A DNA stretch of 64,000 bases from Sistotremastrum niveocremeum HHB9708 (GCA_001630475.1 KV419408.1:62001-126000), one strand, 5' to 3'; shown: positions 33,775-46,827, counted from the first letter of the stretch. The notes: generated by a model from the letters alone, not told the origin. Numbers and translations: made by a program.

Positions 33775-34954
33775 ATGCAGGCTGCTCCTGTTCCCTCAAA
33801 AGGGTCAGTTGCGCGCTCAGTTTGAGTCTGGCCTCTCATTCATTCATCATACAGGAACTCCGTACAACCCGGCCAAGATGGTCGCTCTAACCGCGACAGC
33901 GGTTTCGGAGCTGTAGGACTCAATCTCCTCGCTGCTCTCGCCGATGACGATGATGAGGACGACGACGACGAAGACGGCCCCGACGAGCCCGTCGCCAACA
34001 AGCATGCTGCTCTTCTCGCAGCTGCTACAGGTCCTCCTGGTCTGCCTGGCTATTCCGCTCAGAATGCCAATGCGACTCAGCAACCATCTCCCATGCATTC
34101 AACTCATCCTGCCATGCCCGAGCCAAAGCATGCGCAGGGCGAGCAGACCAAAATGCCGTCCCCAGATACCAGAACCCAACCCACTATCATTTCTTCCCAT
34201 GGACCCCGAAAGGATATGCAGATCGTTATCCCACAGACTGCTCAGCCTATCCCTCGCATGCCCCAGCCTGCGTTTATGGCTTCCCCGTCCCCTACGCGCA
34301 CCTTGACTCCCCTTCCCCTCCAGGCTCCCAAGACTCCCATCTTGCCCGTGTTTGCCCGACCCTCTGACAAGGAGGTCAAGTTTCTGGACGCGAAACCCAT
34401 CTTGAGAGGAAACTCGGAGGAGACTTTATTGCCTCGCAATACTGCCAAGGGTGATGAGTTCTGGAGACGCTTTAGCATGGTCGCCAAGGATGATCATGTG
34501 AAGCGCAACAAACGAAGGTTCGTATCGACACGTTCCTTCCCAATCTTTTTGAACAACACTTTCTAATCAACTTATAGCACTTGGCTTGTGACACACGAAG
34601 CACGATCGTCCCGCATGTCTCTTATGGTCTGGCTTATGGGCATATTCCTCTTAATCGTGTGTTCTTTCATACCACTGTTGTCTCACCGCCTTATTCACTT
34701 CGCTCCAGTGCATCGGTGGTGCGGTCGTCCTCATCTGGTTCCTAACACGTAACACGGCGCCCGAGCTTCCCAAGGCCCTCGGTGGAAATGCCAGCGAAGG
34801 AGTGATTAACGCTACATCAACAACGGCCTCCACTATCAAACCCTCAGGACTAACATCCAGTCCCCTACACACCGTCACCGGCGACCTCCCGCCATCTACC
34901 ACCCCTCCGATTCCATTCACGACTCAAGCTGTCGTCACCACTGCGGTGAATTAA
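33775..34954 (+). CDS. Single-pass membrane protein with acidic N terminus, uncharacterised
   Basis: Not a named family. Start ATG at 33775 (MQAAPVPSKG); an intron joins to NSVQPGQDGRSNRDSGFGAV, then a run of Asp/Glu (ALADDDDEDDDDEDGPDEP), a Pro/Thr-rich middle (QPIPRMPQPAFMAS...TLTPLPLQAPKTPILP) and a charged membrane-proximal block (EFWRRFSMVAKDDHVKRNKR). A helix is built across an intron (LMVWLMGIFLLI joins CIGGAVVLIWFLTR), then a Ser/Thr-rich outer tail ends AVVTTAVN. The layout suggests a cytosolic N terminus and an exposed C terminus. It is divergent from the E1 alpha gene. Role unknown. Confidence 0.75.
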
Positions 34955-35364
34955 TGAATTTGCGTGATCGTTTCTCTCTTCCAGCATCCCTCTTAGCACA
35001 TGTCAGTCTTTCACATTGCTTTTCCTGGACCCATTGTGGCACCTGTCTCCTTTAATACCTTCTCATTTTACCCTCTCATTTCGTTGCTACCATTTCAACC
35101 ATCTTTCTTGCATTATCCTCCGTTGCTTTGCTTTTTGTAAGGTCTCCTCCCCCGACCCACATTCTCTGCATTGTTGCCCAGTCATATCGATATTAATAAT
35201 ATCAAATTGTGCATGTGCAACATCAGATCATTTCTAGCATTAATCAAAGTCCAGCCAAACACATCTGCAATCCAATTAGTGCGCATAGTACAGTCAATTA
35301 TTAGTGCAAGCTCTAGCAAGAAGTCGAATAATGTTACTAGTCATGGTGTCATCTGCAGCTCCGG
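34955..35364. other. Convergent 3' intergenic region
   Basis: About 410 bp between the stop codons of two convergent genes. It is pyrimidine-rich on the plus strand, has short open frames only and shows no family signal. It should hold both polyadenylation regions. Confidence 0.5.
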
Positions 35365-38300
35365 TCAATTTAAATGTAAATATTCTGGGGGCTTCTTAGC
35401 ATAACGCGAAATCCGCGGAGGAGGCGCAGGAGGTGGAGGCGGCTCGACCTCCTCTATCTCGACCTCTTCCTCTGAGTCCGCAACAATCCTGTCATCAGGA
35501 CCTGTGCTGGGTCGACTGGGTTCCGTAGAAGGTTCCTTAATCGGTTCGCCCTCTTTCTGAGCCTCGGCCGACTTTCGCTCTGATGCTATAGCCGCTTGCG
35601 ATGCTTTCCAAGCGTCCGAGAGCGTCAAAATCTGGCCTCGTAAATGTTCGCGAATTGCGGCAACCCGATCGTCATGCCAGATTCTTTGCCTATCTGAGGC
35701 CGTTTGTTTTCCCTTTCCGCGTTGCTGTTGAATGTGGATGAGAGCTTGAAATAAGAGAGGTGATAGGCATAATACCACGATAATTGTTTTGAAGTGCGTC
35801 GGATCGCTGAGAAAGGTCTCAGCAAAATGCAATAGATAGACTCCACAGTCCCAAAAATTGGGCTGGGTTGGAACCTATGTCGCGCAATGAGATCAACGAA
35901 AGATGACCAGCTGAATCGCCCTACCAATGCTTGCTTCCCAACTGCTTGCCTGGGTTCCTGTACATTCTTTCGCTCTAAAGCCTCATTATTTAAATAGGCA
36001 GACAAAGCCTTCACGACCGCTGGATGTCGACCACCAAGTGAATCAAATGTAAAGATGTAGGCACTGCGAGAAAGGTCAATCAAGAGATGAGGCGCACAAA
36101 GAAAGGCGACGGACGGCTCAAAATCTTCCTCAATTAGCGGCTCAGGAAGTTCTGGCGATGCCGCATTGCGCGAATCTGCCATCATGTCGTCTGTTGGAGA
36201 TCCGATTGTGCCATTGATTATGGCTTGGACCTCTTTTTCCTCTTCGTTATCTTCGACAGGTTTTGAAACGAGCTCGCCGATATCCTCCATTTCCTCGTCC
36301 GACGGGGGTATCAGCATTTCTGTATTGAATGCATGTCTTGCGTCATCAGCTTTACGATCTTCCAGGGAAAAGCTTTCGGTGCGCTTCACTATGGTTTCGA
36401 CTTGACGTTCAGTTGCGGCATCCAACGTAGTATTTGCGTCAGAAAGCGCAGTTTCCACAAGAGTGCTGGGAGGAGTACTTCCAGTGTGGCTCATTGATTC
36501 ACCAAGATCGGGAGTGAGCAGGCCTGGAAGGCTACTACGAGTGATGGGCTTCTGCGGAGACTTTGCAGCAGTCGGCGGAAGCGGTCTCAGGAGAACTCGA
36601 TGCGGCTCGTATATAATCGCCAAATACCAGTGAACACTAAAATCCCCTCAGTGAAACAATAGTTATGGCACATTATTCTGAACTTACTTTTCATTGATCG
36701 GCACAATGATGTATTTCTTCTCAAAAATATCAAACTTCGCGGTCCACCGTTTTACACTCTGATAGGCTGCGGCGTAGCTATAGTAACTATGAGCAGGTGG
36801 CAAGTGCAGACAAATGAAGATCGTACTCTTTTTGATTTAGTTTCTTGAAGAAGAAAGGACTGAAGACGTGTATTTGATCCGCTAAATCTGGGTTCTCTGC
36901 GCGAATGTTGTTGTGCCAAAGTCTTCGGAAGATTAAAAAGCAGTAAAACAGTGGGTTGGATTCACTTACTTTAACCCGAATTCAATAAGAGTATCATTCA
37001 GATACTCGCCCGCCTCCAGACGCTTCAAGAGACCACGATTGATATTGAGAGCACCGGGCCCTGACGGAGGATAAACGAGGATTCTAAAAAATGATGAAGA
37101 TGAAAAGCGTTTCTCGTAAAAACTGCACCGACAATTCCTGTTGATCTGCTTCGGGAGAGGGTCGGCCCTGCTCCCTGCTCCGTCGTTTTCCAGGTCCAAC
37201 AATCGTACTTTCAATTGAAGGAGCACGTAAAGGTCTTTTGGTCGATTGCGGCTGTCTATAAATTAGTGTTTTTGATCAGTCAGTTTAGTTGGCAACGGAA
37301 ATGCTCCGCATACCTTCCGGACTCTCTTTGTCGAAGACCTGGACGCCGCGGGTTGGCTTCTTCGGTGTCTCGATGTTCAGTCGTTTGGGAACCAAAGGGA
37401 AATGTCAGACCCGCCGAAGATGTGAGGGACTCGAAGAATGAACCGGAGGGCTTTTCTCTGTCAGACAATCAACCAAAACCCAGTTTGACTGCTGGAAGAC
37501 CCAACCCTTTTAGACAAGAAGGAGAAAGTCCTGAATTTCTGAGGATTGCGACAAGACTCAAGAATCTATCCTGACTCCAAGATTCGTGTTCTCTTTGAAA
37601 TACCACCGTAACCGAATTAAGCACTTCAACAGGCCCTGGAGAGATTACGGGGCTCTTGTGAAATGTGAAGACGGTTAGGTTACCGTATGAAAGCGATTAA
37701 CTAGCCCACCTTCACGCTAATATGCATAAAGGGCCCCCATACCGGATCCTAGATGAACCGGTAAGCTACATACCTTGTTGACATAGCAAAGTGCAGTACG
37801 CACCAAAGAATATAAACATTCTGAAACCTGTGACAGTTTAACCACCTGCAAAAACGTTGAATCGCCTCGATCAGGTATCTCATTATACCTCAGAATCTGT
37901 GTAGTCCAAGAGAGCGATCGATTACAAACTCCAGCAGCCGTCTTGGTTCCATCAATCAGTAGATCACGAATGAGAAGTTCTTTCTGTTTCCAGTCTTTGG
38001 CACGTAGAATTGAAGAGCCAGTGGCTATTGTATCAAATACAAGAGGTTTTTGTGTGAGGGCGGGCTTCCGAGCCTTCTTGGTTCCAAGGTTCTGTTGCAT
38101 TGTCACCGAACGCCTTGCACAAAGTGGATCCTACAAACCTTTGTAGTATTCCCTTGTCTATCCTTCATGCCAGCCGTCCGGGACGCAGTCCTTTTGATGA
38201 GGTCTATGTGTTGTAGGGAAGATGGACCGACTCCCACACTGCGTTCGTCGATCTCTTTCACCCTCGTCCTCACTGTTCCTGGCTCAATAGACGGTATCTC

Positions 38301-39072
38301 GGAGAGACTCTGGCCGGAAATAGTTTCGATCCTATCGAGTTCTTCGATAGGATCGGAAGGGTCTTCGGTCTGGGCAAGGCGTGTTGTCTCTGACGATGAG
38401 AAAAACCTCGAGGACGTGGAGGTCGATGGGTTGGTTTTCCTAAACGCTTCCCCTATAGTTTCCATACCCACGTCCATTGGTTGAGAAGTTTTATTGGGAA
38501 CTGGAGATTCCGAGATGAAGTCGATGTCATCCTGATCATCAGGGCCATTCCCAGTGTCTTGTGGTGGCATGCCCATATGCTCGCGCCCAGATCCAGATCC
38601 AGAATTATGAGACAGATTCGCCGTATTCGATGGAGAACCGGTTCGACGCCTTTTATTTCTGTTAGTTTCTGACAGTTGATACTGTCCCCGCCCTCGACCA
38701 GGCCCTGAGGCAAAACTCTGCCCCCCCGGTTTCTCATGCAAGTCGTTCGAGATTTTAGTATAAGGATTGTGTGGAAAGGATCGCTAGAATTAAGACTGTC
38801 AGAACCTAAGACAATTGGCAAGAACACTCCATACCATTCGCTGGTTGCTTGGTACCGCGATAGGGACGGCCTTCTTAGTTGAACTCCTGATATACAAGGA
38901 CAGAGTGAGACGTTGCATATAGTTCCACGTTATAAAATTACATTTTATCTGGGTCTGATGCACCAGAATGCAGTTCGTCTGAATTTTCGAGGACGACAGT
39001 GGAAGGGCGCGAGTTTCTTGAGCTCTCGACGAATGGACTCCAGCGGTTCGTGATACTGTAGTTGAGGTTCAT
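35365..39072 (-). CDS. Ulp2/SENP6-type SUMO-specific cysteine protease (C48)
   Basis: SUMO deconjugating protease of family C48. Start ATG at 39072 (MNLNYSITNRWSPFVESSRN). The N-terminal half is low-complexity and basic. The catalytic domain starts near 37230: SRADPLPKQIN, then LVYPPSGPGALNINRGLLKR, LEAGEYLNDTLIEFGLK, HVFSPFFFKKL and IIVPINENVHWYLAIIYEPH, holding the catalytic His. The Asp is in YIFTFDSLGGRHPAVV and the Cys in PTQPNFWDCGVYLLHFAETF. About 190 residues of acidic, disordered sequence separate the His and Asp parts, as in the split catalytic domains of the SENP6/7-Ulp2 branch. The C terminus is Pro/Glu-rich. Many short introns, so exon edges are approximate. Confidence 0.87.
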
Positions 39073-39499
39073 GGCGTAATTCCAGTTATTCCTAAGAAAC
39101 GAGAACATACTCCGTGTTCGTCTTCACGAGTTTCTAGAAGGAATGAGCTCACTGATAATTGCACTGTGCATGGCGGCGGGCACTCGGCAATCCAGATTGG
39201 GCGCTTATAGGTTCTGGTGTGGCTCGCGAGCGTGAACTCAGGCACATATCTAGTTCGAAAGTTGTGTGAAGCAGAGAATGCAACATTCTAAAGTAAGTCT
39301 GATATGCAGATACTTTTGCAAGCGGTCGTAAAAGAGACAGAAAAATGCAAAATTAAATACATAAAGCGGACTAATGCGCTGTATGTTGTAGAGAATAGGA
39401 TGTAGCTATGCAGGTATTGTGACAGGTTCGTCAGTGAAGTCCGTGATCATATAAAAATGGGTGGAGGTCGAAAGCATGTACAAGTCGTGAAGAAAGTCA
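39073..39499. other. Intergenic region, Ulp2-like promoter side
   Basis: About 430 bp between the start of the Ulp2-like gene and the stop of the KRE6/SKN1 gene, both minus. No coding exon recognised. It includes A/T-rich parts (39350-39370, 39440-39460). Confidence 0.45.
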
Positions 39500-41762
39500 T
39501 CAACAGCCATCGTACAGGCTGTTTCGAGGGAAGGTATAGTTGGCTTGAGCCCAGGTTGTTAAGTTGGGATTGGTATACGCGTTGAGATGCCTACATGTCA
39601 CAGTCAGTTTCGATGGATGTGAAGAAGACGAAGATTGCTCTCACGAATTGATGTAATCAGCGGTGGGATAATTTGCGGGATCGCAACCGACGTTGACAGG
39701 CTTGTCAGCTCTTTGATATACCCGAACATAGTCAATGTACATTGACGAGGGAAATTTCAGATTCTTGAAGTCCTGAGCTTGGAAACCAGGTGACATGCCA
39801 AAGTTCATGATGATGTACTGCATACAAGGTCAGACAGAGGTGTTGTCATACAACCTGACAATCGTACCATAGGCTCTTCTGACACCGGCCTTTGGCTGAC
39901 CAAAGTCTGTGAATCGGCACCAATGGTGTCGGCGGTCATTGTCCACATCGCATTGGGCCCAACGAACCAAGTTACATAACCTTGGTCCCGATGATTGGGA
40001 TCCGACCAGTATTCGAAACCATACGTTTCGTACGAGTTGTTATTGTAGTTAGCGTTGTCCAATAAACTAACTGCGCTGATAGCTTGCTGCGTAGAACTAC
40101 CCTTATAGTTGTTGAACTGGGTGATAGCATCGTTGTAGATGGTAGTGGGTGGAGTAGTATTGACAAACTCGTACGCAGCATTGAAAGGCGCTGTCTGGTA
40201 CGATTGCGAGGCCTGTCCTTGTCGTAATGGAATGTCGACCTGGGCTTCGATGATGTCGATTTCGGGAGCTCCACGTCCAACCCCGACGTTTGGACCGGGG
40301 TGGTCTGAACCTGGGCAGGTGCAGCTTGAGAGACGCTGTCCGGGAAGAAACGAGAGTTCTCCGTTGTACGGTGGGTTCTGCCAACCCGTAGTCAATGCAG
40401 CCGTCGGCGTATTATCTTTTGTGGTCTGATTGGGGAAAGTGCCAACATCACATGCGTCATACGAATAAGGCCAGGTTCCTGGTGATGACCGTCAGTACTG
40501 AAGTCCCTGGATCCGAGTGAACACTGTAATCACCTTCGGTACTAGCGCCGTAGCCAGCTCTACCCAAGTTACCCTTGAGAGAGAATATGAATACCACGAG
40601 TAGAGAAAGGTAGATGAATCTCGTACCATTGTCCAAGCAGCCGCCCAATTCCCTGGAGTGTCCCCACTGCCAGGTAAACTGACAGAGACTTCGATGTATC
40701 CCGTAGTAAAACAGAATTTGTTCCATGATTGCAACATGCCAGATTGGAAGTTGAGATTATGGTTCGGCACTTCAGTCATGGTGATGACCAGCTTTCCATC
40801 TTTGGTTGTGACAGCTGATGGTGAATACCACTCCAGGTCTACTGTAGGCCAGTAGTAGAGGTCAACCGCCTCCCAGTAGGGGTCATCGCCTGGATAGAAT
40901 GTTCGTCCCGGCGTCTCGAATTCATCGCTGAACACCAGATTGTATTGGTGTCCATCGGCCCCTTTTCGTGTTTTTGCCGTATCTGGGGTATCTTCGTCTA
41001 TGAGACCTCGCATTCCAGGGAGTGAAGGTATCTGCCCTGAGGCATTGATACCTCCAAGATTGAATCCTGTTGAGAGATTGGGTGCACTATGACTAGTGTA
41101 GAAGTGGATTACGGGGTAAGCGGCGAATAAGGTGATGAGGGCAGTAACGAGAACGACGAGTGCTGAGACGTTCATCCAGCCACGAAGCGAAAAGGGATCA
41201 CAAGTTCGATCCGAACGAGCGTCTCGTATGGGATCAGGATTATGGAGAGAGTCGTCTAGATCTGGATCTTTTGTGTCCCAGATGTATGCTGGAACGGTCG
41301 CGGTCGTTGGATTTTGAGGACCAACATTCTGCTGCTGCGGCAGTTTCTCGTAACTTGAAAGATCTGAGACGGCGCTGTAACGTGAATTTAATGGCGTTGA
41401 TTCTCTAGGAGCTGCCGATTGATGATACTGCAAAGTGTTATGGGAGTTGAGAACAGGTGGAGTGAGGTACTTGGACGCGGTTGAAAACTCACGGCGTAGG
41501 GACCAAGACCACCACCCAATGAACCTCGAGCAACGCCTCGCGCCGTGTCTCTCCTGCCTAATGTTGAGCTCAAGCCTTCGTTTGCAGGTGGTTCCATCTG
41601 GATGGAATACTGAGAAGATGGCTGTTGGGGCCGCTGCATGGCCTCGGGTCGTGGAGGTGACAAGGGAGCAGGTTGTGAGTAGAGGGCCTGGGGATTTTGG
41701 GGAACGGCGCGATACTGAGGGTGTTGTGAAGATGCTGATGGACGTCGGGGAAGACCAGACAT
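39500..41762 (-). CDS. KRE6/SKN1-type beta-glucan synthesis-associated protein (GH16-like)
   Basis: Type II membrane protein needed for beta-1,6-glucan in the fungal wall. Start ATG at 41762 (MSGLPRRPSASSQHPQYRAV). A Pro/Gln-rich cytosolic tail is followed by a single membrane helix (MNVSALVVLVTALITLFAAY), then the lumenal glucanase-like domain: YNLVFSDEFETPGRTFYPGD, DLYYWPTVDLEWYSPSAVTT, SGMLQSWNKFCFTTGYIEVS, GNWAAAWTMGNLGRAGYGA, the active-site block RGAPEIDIIEAQVD (ExDxxE), and YIDYVRVYQRADKPVNVGCD. The end is SLYDGC. Several introns. KRE6/SKN1 proteins resemble GH16 enzymes, and the acidic residues of the catalytic motif are present here. Confidence 0.92.
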
Positions 41763-41890
41763 GGTCGCAGAACGAATGATGCCGGACGCGAGGCTGCAGG
41801 CTGGTTTGCGTCGAGACCAAACAGATGAAATCGAACAGTGACGACACAGCCTCACATCGCATATTTTCCCACGCCATCATCTATCTACAG

Positions 41891-43282
41891 CTACATGCTC
41901 ATTCGGCACACCGACCCTCCTCCAGTGCTCCCATCGAATGTGAAAAAATTCGCAAGCGGTGCTTCCTGCGCAGCCAATGCTTTTAACATATCTTGAGCCA
42001 AAACTCCACCTATCACCGCACACACTGGCGAGAACTCGTGCGCCGCAGTTGTGACAAGCTGTCTATTCATAGAATTACGTCAGATAAGTCGGCGGTCTCT
42101 ATCACAGCAATAGCGTACTGGTGTATATTGGGGTCTATAGTCTTGATGATGGACGGATCGACTTGAGCGCCCTGTATCAATCGACTGCTGATAGTCTGCA
42201 GCTCCTCAGAGTCAGAGGCTTCTGGGAGCCGTCCGTGTTGGGCTTGGAATTCCCAGAGACCTTTCCGCAATTCAGATAGATATTTTTTGCCATCATCGGC
42301 ACTCACCAAGAATCCCAAAGATAACAGAGGGGTTAAGATCTCGTGTCTGCTTCTTCTTCAGACCTTTCCAAGAGTGATGCAGCGCGTCCTTGAGAGACGG
42401 GTAGACCGCGTTAGTTTTCACGTTCCTCGATGCATCTTTGGGCGCTGAGCGATCACTATACGATCTTGAGTCGTGCGACAGCGGTCGAGCAAGTGGCAAC
42501 GGACGGTGTAAGGTATTCGTGCGTCAGTAAGTCGCAGAAGATGTAGCCGAGCAATCCATATGTTCCTCCAGCGTAGAAAGGCTTTGAGAATCGTCTGCAA
42601 AGATCGTTGATTTGTAACTGGCGACTTTGTTAGTCCAGAGTTCACGAGAGTAACGATAGCATACCAATTCCGACCGTGAAGCTTCAGTCACGCATACCAT
42701 GTCGACATTTTTCACGATTTGTTCGAATTCGCTTCCTTCTGTCGCCAACGGATCCGAGTAGACCTCGACGCGTACCAATGGGTTCAAGGATTCGATGCGT
42801 GACTTGGCAGCATCGGCCCGCTGAAGCAAGATAATGAGGCATGTGAGGGAGCCCGAGGCTTATGTTCCGAGCTGACCTTTGTTCCAACGTCGTCATCTCG
42901 AAAGAAGAATCCAGCCCCCAAATCTTCCTCAGTCACGTCCTCAGGGTCGACGAGAATCAATTTGCCTATCCCTGCGAGGACAATATTCTTGATGGCCTCC
43001 GTGGCGACGCCCTTGCATCTCATGACCAAGAACGCCCCATTGCGCATCCTATACATTTGCACGGTCACATGAAGATCAGAGATCAGACGAGCATGACATG
43101 AAACCGACCTCTGTTGGGCGTCGAGCCCCCATAGGCGGATCTGGCGATCGTACAAGGCAGCCTCATCTGATTGATGAGATTAGCGTCCCAGAGTCCGGAA
43201 CGCCAGGACTCCCGCGGTGGTGAGCTTCGGGTGGGCCACAAGACGTACCTTCGGTGATTTTTATTTCTCCAGTGCTCGCCAT
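41891..43282 (-). CDS. AOS1: SUMO-activating enzyme subunit 1 (AOS1/SAE1)
   Basis: Non-catalytic partner of the SUMO E1 heterodimer, which with UBA2 adenylates SUMO in the nucleus. Start ATG at 43282 (MASTGEIKITEDEAALYDRQ), then IRLWGLDAQQRMRNGAFLVM, GVATEAIKNIVLAGIGKLIL, DPEDVTEEDLGAGFFFRDDD, KNVDMVCVTEASRSELVQIN and FSKPFYAGGTYGLLGYIFCD, the AOS1 signature. The C terminus is AHEFSPVCAVIGGVLAQDML then FFTFDGSTGGGSVCRMSM. There is no catalytic Cys domain, as expected for this subunit. Several short introns. It lies about 3 kb from the Ulp2-type SUMO protease gene. Confidence 0.9.
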
Positions 43283-43864
43283 GAGAGCAAAGGGAAACAC
43301 CGAGCGCTAGACGCCGGACGCGGAACCTGACGGACGTAGCGGAGATTTCCCTCGTGACTCGGGTGAAACAGGAAACCGGGCGACTGGCAGCTGAGCCATA
43401 TAAGCTTAATTTCTCGCTTAGCTCCATGTCACGCTAACCCAACTTGTGGCCTTCCGATCTTCTATCCGTCTCCGAATTTTCCTCGGGCCCACCTTTGTTT
43501 TGCGCCTCCCGTGCAGGGTTCACTCGAACGTCTTTTTCACACGAAACAGCCTCTCGTATAGCTACATGATCCGCGCTACAAACACATGATTTGGGTATGG
43601 ACTTCACATTTTAACATGCTACAACTTTAAAAGGACGACCCGGGATAAGTGAATAATATCTGAAGAGAGGGAGGAGTATGGTATCCGAATTCAGGATGCA
43701 GAGACGACGGGCGAGGACAAGTGCGACAACAGAGCAAATAATCAAAGTGTGATGCAAAGATGGACGTTTGAAATAAAACAGGAAAACGGAACGGAGAAAA
43801 TGGTCCAGCCTAGGAAGATTGCGAGATGGAAAGACCTTAACCACCGTTGGTCATCATCACCCCG
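43283..43864. other. Intergenic region between AOS1 and the transcription factor
   Basis: About 580 bp upstream of AOS1 and downstream of the transcription factor stop. Open frames here are short and lack family signals. No RNA gene recognised. Confidence 0.45.
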
Positions 43865-46669
43865 TCACCTGACGATCCGCCATCTCGGTCGTCATCCAAT
43901 CTACGAGGGAAAAGAAAAGCGGCGTCAGTCACGAGTCCAGACGCCAAGAAAACAGTCCCTAAAGGGAAACTCACAAGTAGTTTCTTTCGATCTCAGACAA
44001 GATGGACAAGAAATCCCCTGTTTGTTAATATTCCCAGTCAGAACAGTTCGACACTGAGAAAGATAGACTCACATAAGTAAGCGTGCGCCCTGGCTGCTGA
44101 AGCAGGCGCCGTCTCGGCCTTCCGGACAGCGTCCAAGAGCGTGGAAGCCACAAAGCGAACCTTGTGAACCTGTGGGAGAGCGTGGGCGTGAGCAAAGGTT
44201 AAAGCGCCTGGCTCAAGGGGAGAGAGGGCTTACCAGGGACGGTCCATTAGTAGCAATAGATTGAATGGGGATGCTATGCAAAACGTTGAGGAGATCGCTC
44301 GCCACTGCCTCGCGATCTTCGGCACTGGCCGTCTCCAACTCGTGAACATCCAGGGCAGTTCCCCGCATCGAGTTGATAAGCTCGTCTCGATATTGTTCAA
44401 TAACAAATCGAACGAGTTGCTATATTGATCATGAGAAAAAAAGAAGCAGGTAGCGATGGCGAAATACGAACCTGAGTCACGTAGAGATTAGCTTGCATGA
44501 CATAGAATGGATTTGATGCGTTCGCTCTCGAGGCATTCGGGTTGTCGAAGAAGTCTTTGACCTCGGCAAAAGTCGCCTGACGGAAACCAGCTCCACCATA
44601 TTCGAGGGGAACACCACCGTGACCTTGGCCAGACCCTTGCGCTTGCTGTAAACGAGGTTTCAGACGCAAGGGTTGCGGCGCGTGCATAAGAGCTCCGATG
44701 ATGCGAGCATGAAGTGATCGAACTTCCTCTAAACGGGCCGTGGCAAAAGGACCCTGGGGTGGCGATCGTTTATCAACTCGGATGCGAACCACGATTTCGC
44801 CTAAGAGCGCGAAGATACGGGAGATGTAGTTCAGGCCCGAGATGATAGCAGTTTTGCCATGAGGCTGAGGAAGCACACCGTTGGGCGTAATGCTGGAAAC
44901 GTATGTAAGCATGATGTCAAGGGAGAAGTCGGGAGACACGTCTAAAAGGCGACGGAGAAATATCGGGAGAAGCTCGGACACTTACTACTCATCGTCAACT
45001 TCCTTTGGGAAATGAACGGTACAATCCTCGTCACGAAGACAAATGGGGCGACCAAGCAAGATCGACATAGACTTGTCGGCTAAGCGATTTTTTTCAGCCT
45101 TCCAAACGCTTAGACGACGAGAGAAGGGCGTCCTACCTCCAAAAAGAAGCCAAAAAGTTCGTCGGCGCACCTCGCATTCGATAGGATCAAGGCCTTCGTA
45201 GGAAGCCTCTTCATGCATGTGCAACGTCACAGCTATGTGGGCAGCTTCTCCAAATGAGGCATGTGACGTTGCATCGTGACCCTCGCAAAAATGATAGACA
45301 GTATCCCTGTTTGGGCGTAGTTAGGCAAATTGCTTGGTAGATCGGGTGCAATAAAACAACTTACAGATACCGCAAGACGACATGCATGGACGTAGGAGGA
45401 TCATACGAGGCAACCGAAATGTGCCGGCTGGCTTCATGGCAGGTCTGCGCAAGTTTCCGAACAGCGGCCCGATCCATAGGGAGATAGGATCTGGGGACTT
45501 GCACGAGGGTGGAAGCGACGGTGGACATGACCAGGGCGAAAAAGAGGGGATCTCGCTCTTCGCGGCGAGATTGGAGATCTGCCATGAAGGAGGGTTTGTG
45601 TATGCAGGGTGTTAATGGATAGACAAAGTCGAAGAAGAGGGTGATGATGAGTAGCACGGTGTCTCGAGGAGCGACATCTTCGAGGCGGTGGGGTCGATAA
45701 TAATACGAAAGGGGCGGAAAAGAATTTGGATGTGGATGAGTAGCGTTGTTCTTGTAGGCCATGGACCAATTATAAAGAGGATATGTGCTAAATTGATCGC
45801 TTGGGGAAATGACAGACTGGCTGTCCATTGATCCTGCGGTGGAAGGACGGCCGGGCATGTCGTATGGCTGGATCTGATGCATGTTTTGATACTGATTGTG
45901 GATGGTGTCCGCTGCGATGGGATATCGAGAAGGGGGAATCGGGGCAGGAGGGATGGGGCTGATGGGCGTCAGGGATGATGATTCGAGGTAGCCGTTGCTG
46001 GAGGGGGGCTGGGAGATGCCTAGGTTCATGCCATTCGGGCTGGGGTTGGTCTTGGGGGCTGGTGACTTGTCGTGATGAACTGGGTTCTCCTTCTGGGCCG
46101 CTGCTGCTGCCTCTTGCAGTCGCCGCAGGTAGCTACGTGGTAGAGAGCGATGAATGCCATACGTTCAAAGTTGGCACAAAGACTCACAGATTTGGTGGGC
46201 CTCGCTTCTTTGGCTGATAGTCATAAGTACATGGTATGCCCAGTGCGATGCAGTGCTTGCACGACTGCGATGGGTCTTCAGAGTTCTCTCTTGCGCATCT
46301 GACCTTGCGGGCTCTGCAGGCGTCGCAACCTGGACTCTAGTCAGCGAATGGACACACAACAAGACAAGTGGCCGACTTTGCGACTGGCGTCTGGAAAGAG
46401 AGAGGGGGTCGTCAGCTCTGGTAGACATTGTGCAGGACGGGAGCGGGGGCAGGGCTGGTCGTAGTGGGAAGGCGCGGGGAAACGCCGGAGGGGTGGGAGG
46501 GAGTGGACGAGGTGGGAGAAGAGAAGATGACCGACTTTCGCTTTATTTTCCCATTCTCCTTGTCTGCCAGGGGGCCAGAGATGTCCTTTGGCGCTGAGGC
46601 TGTCTCGTCCGACGACGAGGGCGACGCAAGACCAAGGCCGTCGTCTTTTTTCATGCGAGCCGCAGGCAT
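43865..46669 (-). CDS. Zn2Cys6 transcription factor with Fungal_trans domain
   Basis: DNA-binding regulator. First ATG in frame at 46669 (MPAARMKKDDGLGLASPSSS); an upstream in-frame TAA rules out an earlier start. After what look like two very short introns comes the binuclear zinc cluster near 46210-46330: CDACRARKVRCA, then SCKHCIALGIPC, spacing C-x2-C-x6-C-x11-C-x2-C-x6-C, with the linker TYDYQPKKRG. A Pro/Gln-rich part precedes the Fungal_trans region (PRDTVLLIITLFFDFVYPLT, PCIHKPSFMADLQSRREERD, EVRRRTFWLLFGG). The C-terminal exons read AYLWDFLSILSEIERNY and end near 43865. Target genes are not evident. The last exon junction and exact stop are uncertain. Confidence 0.85.
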
Positions 46670-46827
46670 CGAGGGGGTTGGCTGCTCGGACACGGGATGA
46701 GCTTAAATGGCCGCCTATACGCGCGATATTCCTTCTTAAATCGACGAAATATTCGCTTTCTGTCGCCAGTCACGAGAGCCGCCCCTCTCTTCGCGGGCCA
46801 ACGTCGGATCCCCTCTGTCTGCTGATG

